From Propionibacteriaceae bacterium (lineage in GTDB: Bacteria > Actinomycetota > Actinomycetes > Propionibacteriales > Propionibacteriaceae): 64,000 nucleotides of DNA. Numbering within the stretch: the first letter of the stretch is position 1; each line of letters opens with the position of its first letter. Of this stretch, positions 20,653 through 29,053 are shown one piece after another. Under the pieces are notes generated by a model. It saw only the letters and a program-made list of their open reading frames with translations. It did no database searches and was not told the origin of the DNA. Made by a program: the position numbers and the translations under genes. The DNA is taken from contig JAISUR010000016.1 in NCBI GenBank assembly GCA_031271975.1, positions 124,001 to 188,000 on the forward strand, read 5' to 3'.

Positions 20653-23280
20653 CTACTTCTTCTTTGCCCGCGTCGAACGGCGTTTGACGGTCTTGGCCGG
20701 GCGGGCCCGTTTCTCGGCGAGCAACTCCGCGGCGCGCTCCAAGGTGACCGTCTCCACGGAATCGGCTTTCCGCAATGTGGCGTTGGTTTCGCCGTCGGTG
20801 ACGTACGGGCCGAAGCGGCCGTCTTTGACCACCACAGGCTTGCCGGTGGCCGGATCCGCGCCCAGTTCGCGCAGCGGCCCGGCGGCGGCCCGGCGGGCGC
20901 CCGCGCGCACTTTGGGCTGGGCGAAGATCGCAATCGCCTCGTCGAGCGTGACGGTGAACAACTGCTCTTCGGATTCGAGCGAACGCGAATCGGCGCCCTT
21001 CTTCAGATACGGGCCGTAGCGGCCGTTCTGGGCGGTGATCTCTTGCCCGTCGGCGTCTTTGCCGAGCACGCGTGGCAGCGACAGCAGCCGCAGCGCGTCT
21101 TCCAAGGTGATTGTGTCCAGCGACATCGAAGCCAGCAGTGACGACGTGCGCGGTTTGGCCGATTTCGGCGCGTCTGCGGGCAGCACTTCGGTGACGTACG
21201 GCCCGAAGCGCCCATTCTTGGCGACCACTGGCAGTCCGGTTTCGGGGACTGTGCCCAGTTCGCGCTCCGCGTCGCTGGGATTCTGCAGCAGCTCGCGCGC
21301 CTTCTCGGGGGTCAATTCGTCCGGCGCCAAGTCTGTGTCCACGTTGGCCCGGTTGCCCGCCGCGTCCTCCACGTAAGCCCCGTAGCGGCCCACCCGCAGG
21401 TCGATGCCGTCGGTGATCGGGAACGTGGCGATCTTGCGGGCGTCGATTTCGCCCAGGTTGTTTACCAGGTCGTTGAGGCCGTCCGCGCCGAAGTAGAACT
21501 CTTGCAGCACCCCCAAACGGGCCGCGTCGCCGTTGGCGATCTCGTCGAGGGTTTCTTCCATGCGGGCGGTGAACTTGTAGTCCACCAGCTTCGGGAAGTG
21601 CTGTTCCAGCAGGCGCGTCACAGCGAACGCCAGCCATGTCGGCACCAACGCCTGGCCTTTCTTGAAGACGTAGTCGCGGTCCGTGATGGTGCGGATGATG
21701 GTGGCATAGGTGGACGGCCGCCCGATTTCCAATTCTTCCAGCTTGGCCACCAGTGACGGCTCCGTGTAGCGCGCGGGCGGGCGGGTCTGGTGGGCTGCGG
21801 CTGTGAACGACACCGGGTCGAGCGTTTGGCCCTGCGTCAACGCCGGGAGCCGGGTTTGCGCGTCGTCGCTCGACTGGTCGTCGTCGACAGATTCGACGTA
21901 TGCGGCCAGGAAACCGGGGAAGGTGATCGTGCGTCCCGAGGCTGCCAGCGTCGCCCGCCCGGTGTCCACGCGGTCTTCGCCAACACCTGTGATGGTGATG
22001 CGCTGCGGGAATGTGGCCCCGATCTTGACCGATATCGTCTGGCCCTCGGCGTCTTTCATTTGCGAGGCGATGGTCCGCTTCCAGATCAGCTCGTACAGCT
22101 TGCGCTGGTCGCCGCTCAATCCGGTCTGCTCCGGCGTCCGGAACGTTTCGCCCGCCGGCCGGATGGCTTCGTGGGCCTCCTGGGCGTTCTTCACTTTGGA
22201 CGAGTAGTGGCGCGGCCGTTCGGGCAGGTACTTGCCGCCGAAAAGCTGCTTGACCTGAGCCCGGGCCGCGGCGATCGCCGTTCCGGACAAGGTGACGGAG
22301 TCGGTGCGCATATAGGTGATGAAACCGCGCTCGTAAAGCTCTTGGGCCACCGACATGGTCCGTTGCGCGGTGAAGCCCAGCTTGCGGCCGGCCTCCTGCT
22401 GCAGCGTCGTGGTGCGGAATGGGGCGTAGGGGCGGCGCACATACGGCTTGGCCTCCACATCGCTGACCGCGAAGCTGGCTCCGGCCAAGGCGTCTGCGAG
22501 GGTTTGGGCTGCCGCCAGGTCGAGGTGTAGCAGGTCTTTGACAAGCTTGCCTTGGGCGTCGAAGTCGCGGCTGGTGGCGAGCTTGCGCGTGCTGACGGCA
22601 GTCACTCGGGCCGGGAACGTCGGCGGTTCGCCGCCAGCTGCGCCCAGCACCGCCTCAACGTCGGCGAAATCGGCGCTCTGGAAGGCGATCCGCTCCCGCT
22701 CCCGGTCGACGAGCAGCCGCGTCGCCACGGACTGCACACGGCCCGCGGACAGGCCCTGGGTGACCTTCTTCCACAGCACCGGCGAGACTTCGTAGCCGTA
22801 GAGCCGGTCCAGGATGCGGCGGGTCTCCTGTGCGTCGACCAGATCGGTGTCGAGTTCGCGGGTCTTCTTGACGGCCTCCTTGATCGCCTCCTCGGTGATT
22901 TCGTGGAAGACCATCCGCTTGACCGGGATCTTCGGCTTCAACTCGTCGAGCAGGTGCCAGGCGATGGCTTCGCCTTCGCGGTCCTCGTCAGTGGCCAGGT
23001 AGAGTTCGTCGGCTTGCTTCAGCTTGGCCCGCAACTGCGTGAGCATGGACTTCTTGGCGGCGGCGACCACATAGATCGGCTCGAAGCCGCCTTCCACGTT
23101 CACTCCGGTGCGCGCCCACTTCTCGCCCTTGTATTTGGCGGGGACTTCGGCGGCGGACGTCGGCAGGTCGCGGATGTGCCCGCGGCTGGACTCGACGTCG
23201 TATCCCGACCCCAGGAATTTCTGCAGGGAGACGGCCTTTGTCGGCGACTCTACGATCACCAACTTGCGCGATCCGGCCAT
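20653..23280 (-). CDS. topA: DNA topoisomerase I
   Basis: Type IA topoisomerase that relaxes negative supercoils. The protein is 875 aa. The N-terminal Toprim domain has the metal-binding E11 and the D98/D100 motif (ATDEDREGE). The catalytic tyrosine is Y323 in FITYMRTDS. The C-terminus has several repeats of the GRYGPY/GRFGPYV type and ends in a Lys/Arg-rich tail, the arrangement known in actinobacteria, in place of the zinc fingers of E. coli TopA. AGGAGGG lies 7-8 nt before the ATG, and a TACGAT -10 box lies at 23312-23317. tmk follows 2 nt downstream. Confidence 0.97.
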   Translation of the reverse strand: MAGSRKLVIVESPTKAVSLQKFLGSGYDVESSRGHIRDLPTSAAEVPAKYKGEKWARTGVNVEGGFEPIYVVAAAKKSMLTQLRAKLKQADELYLATDEDREGEAIAWHLLDELKPKIPVKRMVFHEITEEAIKEAVKKTRELDTDLVDAQETRRILDRLYGYEVSPVLWKKVTQGLSAGRVQSVATRLLVDRERERIAFQSADFADVEAVLGAAGGEPPTFPARVTAVSTRKLATSRDFDAQGKLVKDLLHLDLAAAQTLADALAGASFAVSDVEAKPYVRRPYAPFRTTTLQQEAGRKLGFTAQRTMSVAQELYERGFITYMRTDSVTLSGTAIAAARAQVKQLFGGKYLPERPRHYSSKVKNAQEAHEAIRPAGETFRTPEQTGLSGDQRKLYELIWKRTIASQMKDAEGQTISVKIGATFPQRITITGVGEDRVDTGRATLAASGRTITFPGFLAAYVESVDDDQSSDDAQTRLPALTQGQTLDPVSFTAAAHQTRPPARYTEPSLVAKLEELEIGRPSTYATIIRTITDRDYVFKKGQALVPTWLAFAVTRLLEQHFPKLVDYKFTARMEETLDEIANGDAARLGVLQEFYFGADGLNDLVNNLGEIDARKIATFPITDGIDLRVGRYGAYVEDAAGNRANVDTDLAPDELTPEKARELLQNPSDAERELGTVPETGLPVVAKNGRFGPYVTEVLPADAPKSAKPRTSSLLASMSLDTITLEDALRLLSLPRVLGKDADGQEITAQNGRYGPYLKKGADSRSLESEEQLFTVTLDEAIAIFAQPKVRAGARRAAAGPLRELGADPATGKPVVVKDGRFGPYVTDGETNATLRKADSVETVTLERAAELLAEKRARPAKTVKRRSTRAKKK

Positions 23281-23348
23281 CCAATCACCCTCCTGACTTG
23301 CGGCTCATTGCATCGTAGCCGATGCAGTGGCCAGGCTCAGCCACGGGC

Positions 23349-25022
23349 TCAGTTCACGGGTGATTCCGCAAGGGTCATGTTCGCCGTGTGTTGTTCGCCG
23401 TACGGGTCGATCCAGGTGACCGAAACGGTCTGGCCGGGTTCGAGAGCCCGGATGATGGTGGCCGGGTTGGTGTCGGAGTAGAGGCTCTGGCCGTCAACGG
23501 TCAGCAGTGTGGAGCCTTGGACGATGCCGACCTGGTCGGCGGGGCTGCCGGAAACGACTTGCGCGATCATGCGGCCGGTGGAACTGCCGCCGCGGCGGCG
23601 GTGGTTATTGGTCTCCGTGAAGCTGACGCCCATGTAGCCGGCCGGCCCCACCCGGGTGGTGCCCTGGTCGCGACCCGCCTCGATGACGGCGACCACTTTC
23701 AGCGCGTTCTGGATCGGGATGGCGTAGCTGATCGACTGCCGTTCGGAGCCGGCGGTCGTCATTCCAGTGACTTCGCCTTCCGCGTCGAACATCGGCCCGC
23801 CGGAGTCGCCCGGTTCGGCGTTGGCGTTGGTCTGGATGAGGCCTTCGAGGTCTTCTTCGGCGCCCCAGGGGGAGTCGGAGGAGACGGTCAAGTCTTGGTC
23901 TTTCGCGGTGACGGTGCCGTCCGCGCGGACCAGCACACCGCCGCCGTTGGCGTTGCCGACGACGCTGACCGAGTCGCTGATGTTGAGCGTGTCATAGTCG
24001 ATGGTGACGGTGGCCAGGCCGGACGCGTCCTGGAGTTGCAGCAGCGAGACGTCTTGTTCTTGGTCGAACCCGAGCACCTTAGCCGTGTAAACGGCGTTGG
24101 TGTCGACGACGGTGACTTGCAGCTCGGTGGTGCCCGCGACGACGTGGTAGTTGGTCAGGACTTTGCCGTCGGAACTCAAGACCATGCCGGTGCCCGAAGA
24201 TTGCGCGCCGTCGGACAGGCCGGTGATGAGCACGATGCCGCGAGACTGGTCGGCGGTCACCGACGTGTCCGCGTTGCGCGGCTGTGTCGGCTGCACCGGC
24301 TCGGTGTCCCAGCCGCCCTGTTCCTCGTCGTCCGGATAGTACGGCTCGATGACTTTGGGGGTGGTTTCGGCCTGTGGCAGGATGCTGGACACAAAGCGGC
24401 CACCCACCGCGAAGCAGCCCATGCCCAGTGCGAATGCGAGCGCGATGGCCAAGACGTTGCGGACCGGATGGCTCTTCTTCTTGGGCGGCGCGACGGGCGC
24501 GGCCGGTGGCGCATAGGCGTAGCGGGTGTAGGCATAGGGCTGGCCCGCGTAATAGTCGGGTGACTGCGGCGGGGGATAGTTGGCTTGCGGCGGCGAATAG
24601 GCCTGCTGCGGCTGTGTGTAGCCGGTCGCGGCGGCGTAGGGCTGCGCCTGGGGATAACCGGCCGGCCCGCCGACGTAGTAGTGCGGTGTGGCCGGGATTT
24701 GCTGGGTCTGGCCGAGCGGGATCTGTTGTGTCTGGTCAATGGCCGGGGTCTGCCCGATCGGCTGCGTCTGGTCGAGCGGCGCGGGAGTCTGGGGCGCCTG
24801 CGAGTTGAGATACGCGGCGTAAGTTGGCGGCGCGGGCGCGGCTGGGATGGTTTGCGGCGGGGCGATGAAAGTCGGCGCGTTGTGCGCGGAGCCGAGCGAA
24901 CCGGTTGCCGGGTTCGTCTTCCAGTGGTCTGCCGCTGATGGGAAAGCCGGACCCGTGCCAAGCGGCGCCGCGGTCTGCGGCGGCTGGGTCGGCTCGGTGG
25001 GGCCGTGCTGTTCGTCGGTCAT
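23349..25022 (-). CDS. HtrA/DegP-type membrane-anchored serine protease with PDZ domain
   Basis: Extracytoplasmic quality-control protease tethered to the membrane. The 557-aa protein has a cytoplasmic Pro/Gln-rich N-terminus (1-180), one transmembrane segment (about 189-211), a trypsin-like domain and a PDZ domain (about 455-555). The catalytic triad is visible as H293 (NYHVV), D324 (QDVSLLQL) and S407 (GDSGGP). The start is supported by GGAGG 5 nt upstream of the ATG. It is a single gene between topA and a repeat-filled gap. The long disordered cytoplasmic arm is common in actinobacterial HtrA proteins and may bind cytoplasmic partners, which is inference. Confidence 0.93.
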   Translation of the reverse strand: MTDEQHGPTEPTQPPQTAAPLGTGPAFPSAADHWKTNPATGSLGSAHNAPTFIAPPQTIPAAPAPPTYAAYLNSQAPQTPAPLDQTQPIGQTPAIDQTQQIPLGQTQQIPATPHYYVGGPAGYPQAQPYAAATGYTQPQQAYSPPQANYPPPQSPDYYAGQPYAYTRYAYAPPAAPVAPPKKKSHPVRNVLAIALAFALGMGCFAVGGRFVSSILPQAETTPKVIEPYYPDDEEQGGWDTEPVQPTQPRNADTSVTADQSRGIVLITGLSDGAQSSGTGMVLSSDGKVLTNYHVVAGTTELQVTVVDTNAVYTAKVLGFDQEQDVSLLQLQDASGLATVTIDYDTLNISDSVSVVGNANGGGVLVRADGTVTAKDQDLTVSSDSPWGAEEDLEGLIQTNANAEPGDSGGPMFDAEGEVTGMTTAGSERQSISYAIPIQNALKVVAVIEAGRDQGTTRVGPAGYMGVSFTETNNHRRRGGSSTGRMIAQVVSGSPADQVGIVQGSTLLTVDGQSLYSDTNPATIIRALEPGQTVSVTWIDPYGEQHTANMTLAESPVN

Positions 25023-25136
25023 CTAATCCTCCATCTGACTGACAACCATTGTGGCCCACCGCGCAAAGCCCTCGCTGTACGAATCCTGTGAGTTCCCAAA
25101 GAAGGCGCCCGACGAAGCGCCCTTGACCCCCAGCCC

Positions 25137-25370
25137 GTCATCTCGGACTTGTTCCGGGGTCTTAACCCCACAAAGTGTCCTCGCTTCGCTGCGGTACTTT
25201 GCGGGGGCCCCTTGTTCCCTCGGCCTCCCAGCCACGTCATCTCGGACTTGTTCCGGGGTCCCTGCAAAGTATCGAAGAACTTTGTGGGGTGGTGTTCCGA
25301 GATCTCGGACGTAGTCCGTGTGGCCCGGTAGGGGCACGCCTGTGGCGCGCATGGGACTTCGTCCCAAGAT
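25137..25370. repeat. Cluster of mixed palindromic repeat modules
   Basis: Most of the gap between the divergent protease and symporter genes is repeat sequence. Visible modules are CCCGGAC/GTTCCGGGG-type palindromes; a long stem CCCCACAAAGT...ACTTTGCGGGG around 25163-25205; its short version with the AACTTTGTGGGG arm around 25263-25292; and the GGGACTTCGTCCC palindrome at about 25352-25364. The first 114 bases of the gap (25023-25136) hold nothing I recognise beyond the protease gene's upstream region. Confidence 0.8.
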
Positions 25371-25552
25371 GCCGGAACGAGTCCGGCATGACGGGTGGGG
25401 TTTGCCGGAACGAGTCCGGCATGACGGGTGGGGTTTGCCGGAACGAGTCCGGCATGACGGGTGGGGTTTGCCGGAACAGGTCCGGCATGACGGGTGGGGT
25501 TTGCCGGAACAGGTCCGGCATGACGGGTAGGGTTTGCCGGAACAAGTCCGGC
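25371..25552. repeat. Tandem array, period 33 bp, five full copies and one partial
   Basis: Copies start at 25371, 25404, 25437, 25470, 25503 and 25536 (partial). Each unit is the palindrome GCCGGAAC(G/A)(A/G)GTCCGGC followed by ATGACGGGTGGGGTTT. The units differ only at one or two positions, mostly in the palindrome centre, so the array expanded recently. Because 33 is a multiple of 3, the array stays open in several frames and creates false reading frames. Confidence 0.95.
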
Positions 25553-25573
25553 TGGCCAGGTGGTAGGTGACAT

Positions 25574-26980
25574 ATGCTGCTGCCCATGGCTACCTCGTCT
25601 CAACCCGGCGCCGCCGAAGACGGCCTGTTGCGCCGCAACAAATGGACGTTCTCCATCGGCACGCTCGGGCGTGACATGACGTATGCCCTGGTCAGCATGT
25701 ATTTGATTTACTATCTGACCGAAGCGCTCGACCTGTCCGACTGGGTGCTGGGCTGGGTGTCGGTGTTGATTCTGCTGGCCCGGCTGGTGGACGCCGTCCT
25801 GGACATCGTCATGGGCTCGATCGTGGACAACACCCGGTCCCGGTTTGGGCATTACAAACCGTGGATCCTGATCGGCACGGTGGCTGTGTCGGTCACCACG
25901 ATCCTGCTGTTCACGGACCTGGGTCTGGCCGACGGGGCGTTCATCGGCGTCTTCGCGGGCTGCTACATGCTTTGGAGCGTTTCCTGGACGACGAACGACA
26001 TCCCGTACTGGTCATTGCTGCCCGCGCTCACCCTCGACCAAAAGCAGCGCGAGCAGATCGGCGCGCTGGCCAAGATTTTCGCCACCATCGGGCTGTTTGC
26101 AGTCGTCGTCGCGGTGATTCCGGTCACGTCGGCGCTCGGCGCGGCGGTCGGGGTGCGGCCGGCCTGGACGATCTTCGCCACCGTAATCATCGTCATCATG
26201 GTGCTGGGGCAGTGCGTCACGCTGCTGGGCACGCGCGAGCCCAAGCTCACCGTGGAGCAGGAGAAGGTCACACCCAAGCAGGTGTTGGACGCCGTGGTGA
26301 AGAACGACCAGCTGCTCTGGACGGCCATCGCGATGGTGCTTTTCATGACGGGCTACATCACTACGACGACGTTCGGCACCTATTTCTTCAAGTACGCGTA
26401 CGGCGACGAGGGCATGTACGCCCCCTTTGGGGCCGTCTTGGGTGTCGGCCAGGTGATCGGGTATCTGGTTTTCCCGCTGCTGCGCCGCCGTTTGAACCGC
26501 CGCGGCTGTTTCCGTTTGGCGGTGGCCCTGATCACCGTGGGGTATGTGGCCTTCTTCTTCGCGCCCATGGACATCTTCATCATCGCGGCCGCATCGCTGT
26601 TGCTGTTCATCGGCACGTCGTTCGTGATCGTGCTGATGATCGCTTTTATCACCGACACCATCGACTACGGACACTGGAAGTCCGGGCGCCGCAACACCGC
26701 GGTGACGTTCGCCCTGCAGCCGTTCATAAACAAGGTGGGCGCCGCGCTGGCCGCCCAGATCGCCGCGATGACCTTGATCGCCTCGGGGATCAACGCCGCC
26801 CAAACGCCCGCCGACGTCACCGCCGAGGGCCTTTTCTTGATGAAGGTGGTAATGCTGATCCTTCCGCTGGGGATGATCCTGATCGCCTTCTTCTTGCACT
26901 CGGCCAAGTACAAGATCGACGAAGCCTTCCACGACCAGATCCTCGCCGACCTCGCCGAGCGCGGCCAACTGGCCGATTGA
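25574..26980 (+). CDS. GPH-family (MelB-like) sugar:cation symporter
   Basis: An inner-membrane protein of the major facilitator superfamily, GPH branch, which imports glycosides together with Na+ or H+. The 468-aa protein has about 12 hydrophobic segments and the family's loop motif NTRSRFGHYKPW after the second segment. The start is uncertain: the ATG at 25574 has AGGTG only 4 nt upstream, while the ATG at 25586 has it at 16 nt. No sugar hydrolase or regulator is adjacent, so the substrate is unknown; uptake of arabino- or xylo-oligosaccharides released by the giant enzymes is speculation. A hairpin follows directly after the stop. Confidence 0.9.
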   Translation: MLLPMATSSQPGAAEDGLLRRNKWTFSIGTLGRDMTYALVSMYLIYYLTEALDLSDWVLGWVSVLILLARLVDAVLDIVMGSIVDNTRSRFGHYKPWILIGTVAVSVTTILLFTDLGLADGAFIGVFAGCYMLWSVSWTTNDIPYWSLLPALTLDQKQREQIGALAKIFATIGLFAVVVAVIPVTSALGAAVGVRPAWTIFATVIIVIMVLGQCVTLLGTREPKLTVEQEKVTPKQVLDAVVKNDQLLWTAIAMVLFMTGYITTTTFGTYFFKYAYGDEGMYAPFGAVLGVGQVIGYLVFPLLRRRLNRRGCFRLAVALITVGYVAFFFAPMDIFIIAAASLLLFIGTSFVIVLMIAFITDTIDYGHWKSGRRNTAVTFALQPFINKVGAALAAQIAAMTLIASGINAAQTPADVTAEGLFLMKVVMLILPLGMILIAFFLHSAKYKIDEAFHDQILADLAERGQLAD

Positions 26981-27004
26981 GAGCGCTGCGCGCTCGCGCT
27001 TTTC
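26981..27004 (+). terminator. Possible terminator after the symporter gene
   Basis: Stem GAGCGC/GCGCTC with a TGC loop begins right after the stop codon and is followed by GCGCTTTTC. The T-tract is short, so termination is plausible but not certain. Confidence 0.5.
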
Positions 27005-27076
27005 AGACGGACTTCGTCCGAGATACCGGAACGAGTCCGGTAGGACGGTGGGGGTTGTGATCATCCCGGACGCGAA
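27003..27076. repeat. Palindromic repeat modules upstream of the patatin gene
   Basis: Contains GGACTTCGTCC, a CCGGAACGAGTCCGG palindrome and the start of another unit (ATCATCCCGGAC). It is degenerate compared with the copies elsewhere in the window. Confidence 0.7.
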
Positions 27077-27112
27077 GCGCTGTCCAAATCGTCCCGCACT
27101 ACACTGGCTCTC

Positions 27113-27997
27113 GTGGAACTCACCAACAACGTCACTGACACGGCGCTGCTCTTCGAGGGCGGCGGCATGCGCGCCGCATACTCGGCCGGCGTGGTCGCGA
27201 CGCTGCTGCACGCGGGCATCCACTTCGATTTCGTCGCCGGCATTTCCGCCGGGTCGAGTTGCACGGTCAATTACCTTTCCCGGGACGCTGAGCGGGCGCG
27301 GATCTCGTTCGTCGAGTTCGCCGCCGACCCGAAGTTCGGCAACGCGTGGACGTTCCTGCAAGGCAAGGGCTGGTTCAACGCGCCGTACATCTACGAGCAA
27401 ACCGGCGCCCCCGGCCAGTCGCTGCCGTTCGACTTCGATACGTTCCGGGCAAATCCAGCCCGCAGGCGGCTGGGCTCCTTCGAATGCGAGACCGGCCGTA
27501 TGGTCTATTGGACCGAGGACGATCTGGACACGCTCCCAAAGCTGATGCGCCGCGTGCGCGCCTCCTCGACGATGCCGATCCTGATGCCCCCGGTGGAGAT
27601 CGACGGCCTGACGTACATCGATGGCGCGCTCGGCCCCACTGGCGGTTTCCCCATCGACGCCGCGCGGGACGCGGGTTTATCCCGTTTCCTGGTGGTGCTC
27701 ACCCAGGAGCGCGAATATACGAAGTCTCCGCAGCGGAACCCGTGGCTGGTCGAAGCCTGGTTCCGCAAGTTCCCTGCGGTCCCGCCGGCTCTCAACGACC
27801 GCTGGCTGCGCTACAACCGCACCCGCGAAGAGCTTTTCGACCTGCAATCCTCCGGCCAGGCATACCTGTTCGTCCCCAAGCGGATGGAGATCTCCAACGC
27901 CACCACGGACGTCCCCAGCCTGCGCGCCGCCTACGAAGCCGGCTATGCCCAAGCCCAAGAAGAACTCGGCCCCATCAAAGCCTTCCTGGGTCTGTAG
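27113..27997 (+). CDS. Patatin-like phospholipase
   Basis: Predicted serine acyl hydrolase acting on phospholipids or other acyl esters. The 294-aa protein has the oxyanion-hole motif GGGMRAAY near residues 16-23, the nucleophile elbow GISAG with S45, and the DGA motif with D170 that completes the Ser-Asp dyad. It has no signal peptide, so it is probably cytoplasmic, like the E. coli YjjU group it resembles. The start is a GTG with no Shine-Dalgarno sequence; TACACT at 27100-27105 lies 7 nt upstream, which suggests a leaderless transcript. Codon 189 is a rare TTA. Physiological substrate unknown. Confidence 0.9.
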   Translation: MELTNNVTDTALLFEGGGMRAAYSAGVVATLLHAGIHFDFVAGISAGSSCTVNYLSRDAERARISFVEFAADPKFGNAWTFLQGKGWFNAPYIYEQTGAPGQSLPFDFDTFRANPARRRLGSFECETGRMVYWTEDDLDTLPKLMRRVRASSTMPILMPPVEIDGLTYIDGALGPTGGFPIDAARDAGLSRFLVVLTQEREYTKSPQRNPWLVEAWFRKFPAVPPALNDRWLRYNRTREELFDLQSSGQAYLFVPKRMEISNATTDVPSLRAAYEAGYAQAQEELGPIKAFLGL

Positions 27998-28005
27998 CTC
28001 ACAAT

Positions 28006-28045
28006 GTCACGCCTCGCCTGATCCGGCATCTTGGACAGAGTCCGG
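28006..28045. repeat. Palindromic repeat remnant forming a gene's 3' end
   Basis: GTCACGCC and GATCCGGCATCTTGGACAGAGTCCGG match the repeat module seen at about 34560-34600. The module supplies the last codons and stop of the minus-strand membrane protein gene. Confidence 0.7.
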
Positions 28046-28735
28046 CTCGCTGGGCTCGGGGGCTGGTTCGGCGGTGGATTCGCTCGGCGTCGGTTCTGGT
28101 TCCAGGGTCGGGGATTCCGTCGGCTCTTCCGGGGTCGGCTCGGGTGATGGGGTTGATTCTTCCGGCGTCGGCTCCAGGGTCGGGGATTCGGAGGGCTCCG
28201 GCTCTGGTTCGCTGTTGCCCGACGGGTCGACCACGTCGCCGACGGTGGTGCCCGGCGATCCGGAGAGGGTCTTTCCAGTGGCGAGTTCCCAGGAGGTGAT
28301 GGCCACGAAGGCGATCAGAAAGATGGCCAGGGTCGCGACCACGGCGCGCACGACGAGCCGCTGCCCTCGGCCTGGCTCGCTGGCGGCCGTCGTCTCGGGA
28401 GGTGCGGCGGGCAATTGCTCGGTTTCTCCAGCGGGCTCGACCGCCGGCAAGATTTTGGTCTCGGCGGATAGGGATTGCGCATCGGGGGCCATTGCCTCGC
28501 CGGACGAGATGACCTTCGCCACGGCGTGGTCGATCCCACGCTTGGTCTTGTGGATGCCCGCGGTGTAGAGGGTGCCGAGCACGCCGCCGACCACCGAAGC
28601 CAACGCCGCACCGATGACCGTCCCGGCCACTCCTAGCGTCGATCCGATCACCGCCGCCGTAGCCGCCGCGAGCGCGCCGCCCAGAATTTGGGGCAGCGAA
28701 AACGACAGCTCGTTGGTTTTCGGATCGTATGCCAC
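28007..28735 (-). CDS. Membrane protein with acidic Pro/Thr/Ser-rich tail, function unknown
   Basis: I do not recognise a family. From the GTG at 28735 the protein is 242 aa. It has a Gly/Ala-rich hydrophobic stretch (about residues 14-55), a polar linker, one clear transmembrane helix (about 130-155) and a long tail of EPTP/SPEP repeats, probably outside the cell. The start is chosen because TACACT (28747-28742) lies exactly 6 nt before this GTG, which fits a leaderless transcript; an ATG at 28813 would almost touch the tRNA-Arg gene. The last residues and the stop codon fall inside a palindromic repeat remnant (28006-28045), so the C-terminus seems to be built from repeat DNA. Confidence 0.7.
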   Translation of the reverse strand: MAYDPKTNELSFSLPQILGGALAAATAAVIGSTLGVAGTVIGAALASVVGGVLGTLYTAGIHKTKRGIDHAVAKVISSGEAMAPDAQSLSAETKILPAVEPAGETEQLPAAPPETTAASEPGRGQRLVVRAVVATLAIFLIAFVAITSWELATGKTLSGSPGTTVGDVVDPSGNSEPEPEPSESPTLEPTPEESTPSPEPTPEEPTESPTLEPEPTPSESTAEPAPEPSEPDSVQDAGSGEA

Positions 28736-28818
28736 CTGGCCAGTGTAGGGCACAGACGATAGACGAGATTGAGTCCGAGTGGTCTTGCGTTGCAAGACAC
28801 ACTTCACTCTCAATCTTG

Positions 28819-28891
28819 CGCGCCCGGAGGTACTCGAAACCCCAACCTTCTGATCCGTAGTCAGATGCTCTATCCATTAAGCTACGGGCGC
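28819..28891 (-). tRNA. tRNA-Arg (ACG)
   Basis: The cloverleaf folds fully: acceptor GCGCCCG/CGGGCGC, anticodon stem TCTGA/TCAGA with loop CTACGGA (anticodon ACG), and T arm GGGGT-TTCGAGT-ACCTC with one G-T pair. The discriminator is G, and CCA is not encoded. It reads CGN arginine codons after A34-to-I editing. Confidence 0.97.
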
Positions 28892-29053
28892 TTGGCCGGG
28901 GAATGAGTCTACCGGGGTGGGGCGGATCAGTCCAACTGCGTAATTGAACACGGCTTTGTTTGGGCGCTTGGTGCGGTAGTTTGGTGTTTGGCACTGCTAA
29001 GCGTGGGTGGTGCTTCGGAGAGCTTCGCTTGGCGCGGAGCAGCAAGGAGAATC

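Noticed and set aside
20066..21637. 523-codon minus-strand frame including tmk
   Set aside because: Only the last 194 codons are tmk; the rest is an out-of-frame reading of topA.
25318..25530. Reading frame with repeated LPERVRHDGWG peptide
   Set aside because: It exists only because the 33-bp unit is a multiple of three; the same DNA is intergenic elsewhere and there is no ribosome site.
25371..25552. CRISPR-like regular repeats
   Set aside because: Units follow one another directly without unique spacers, the period is 33 bp including the linker, and no cas genes are present.
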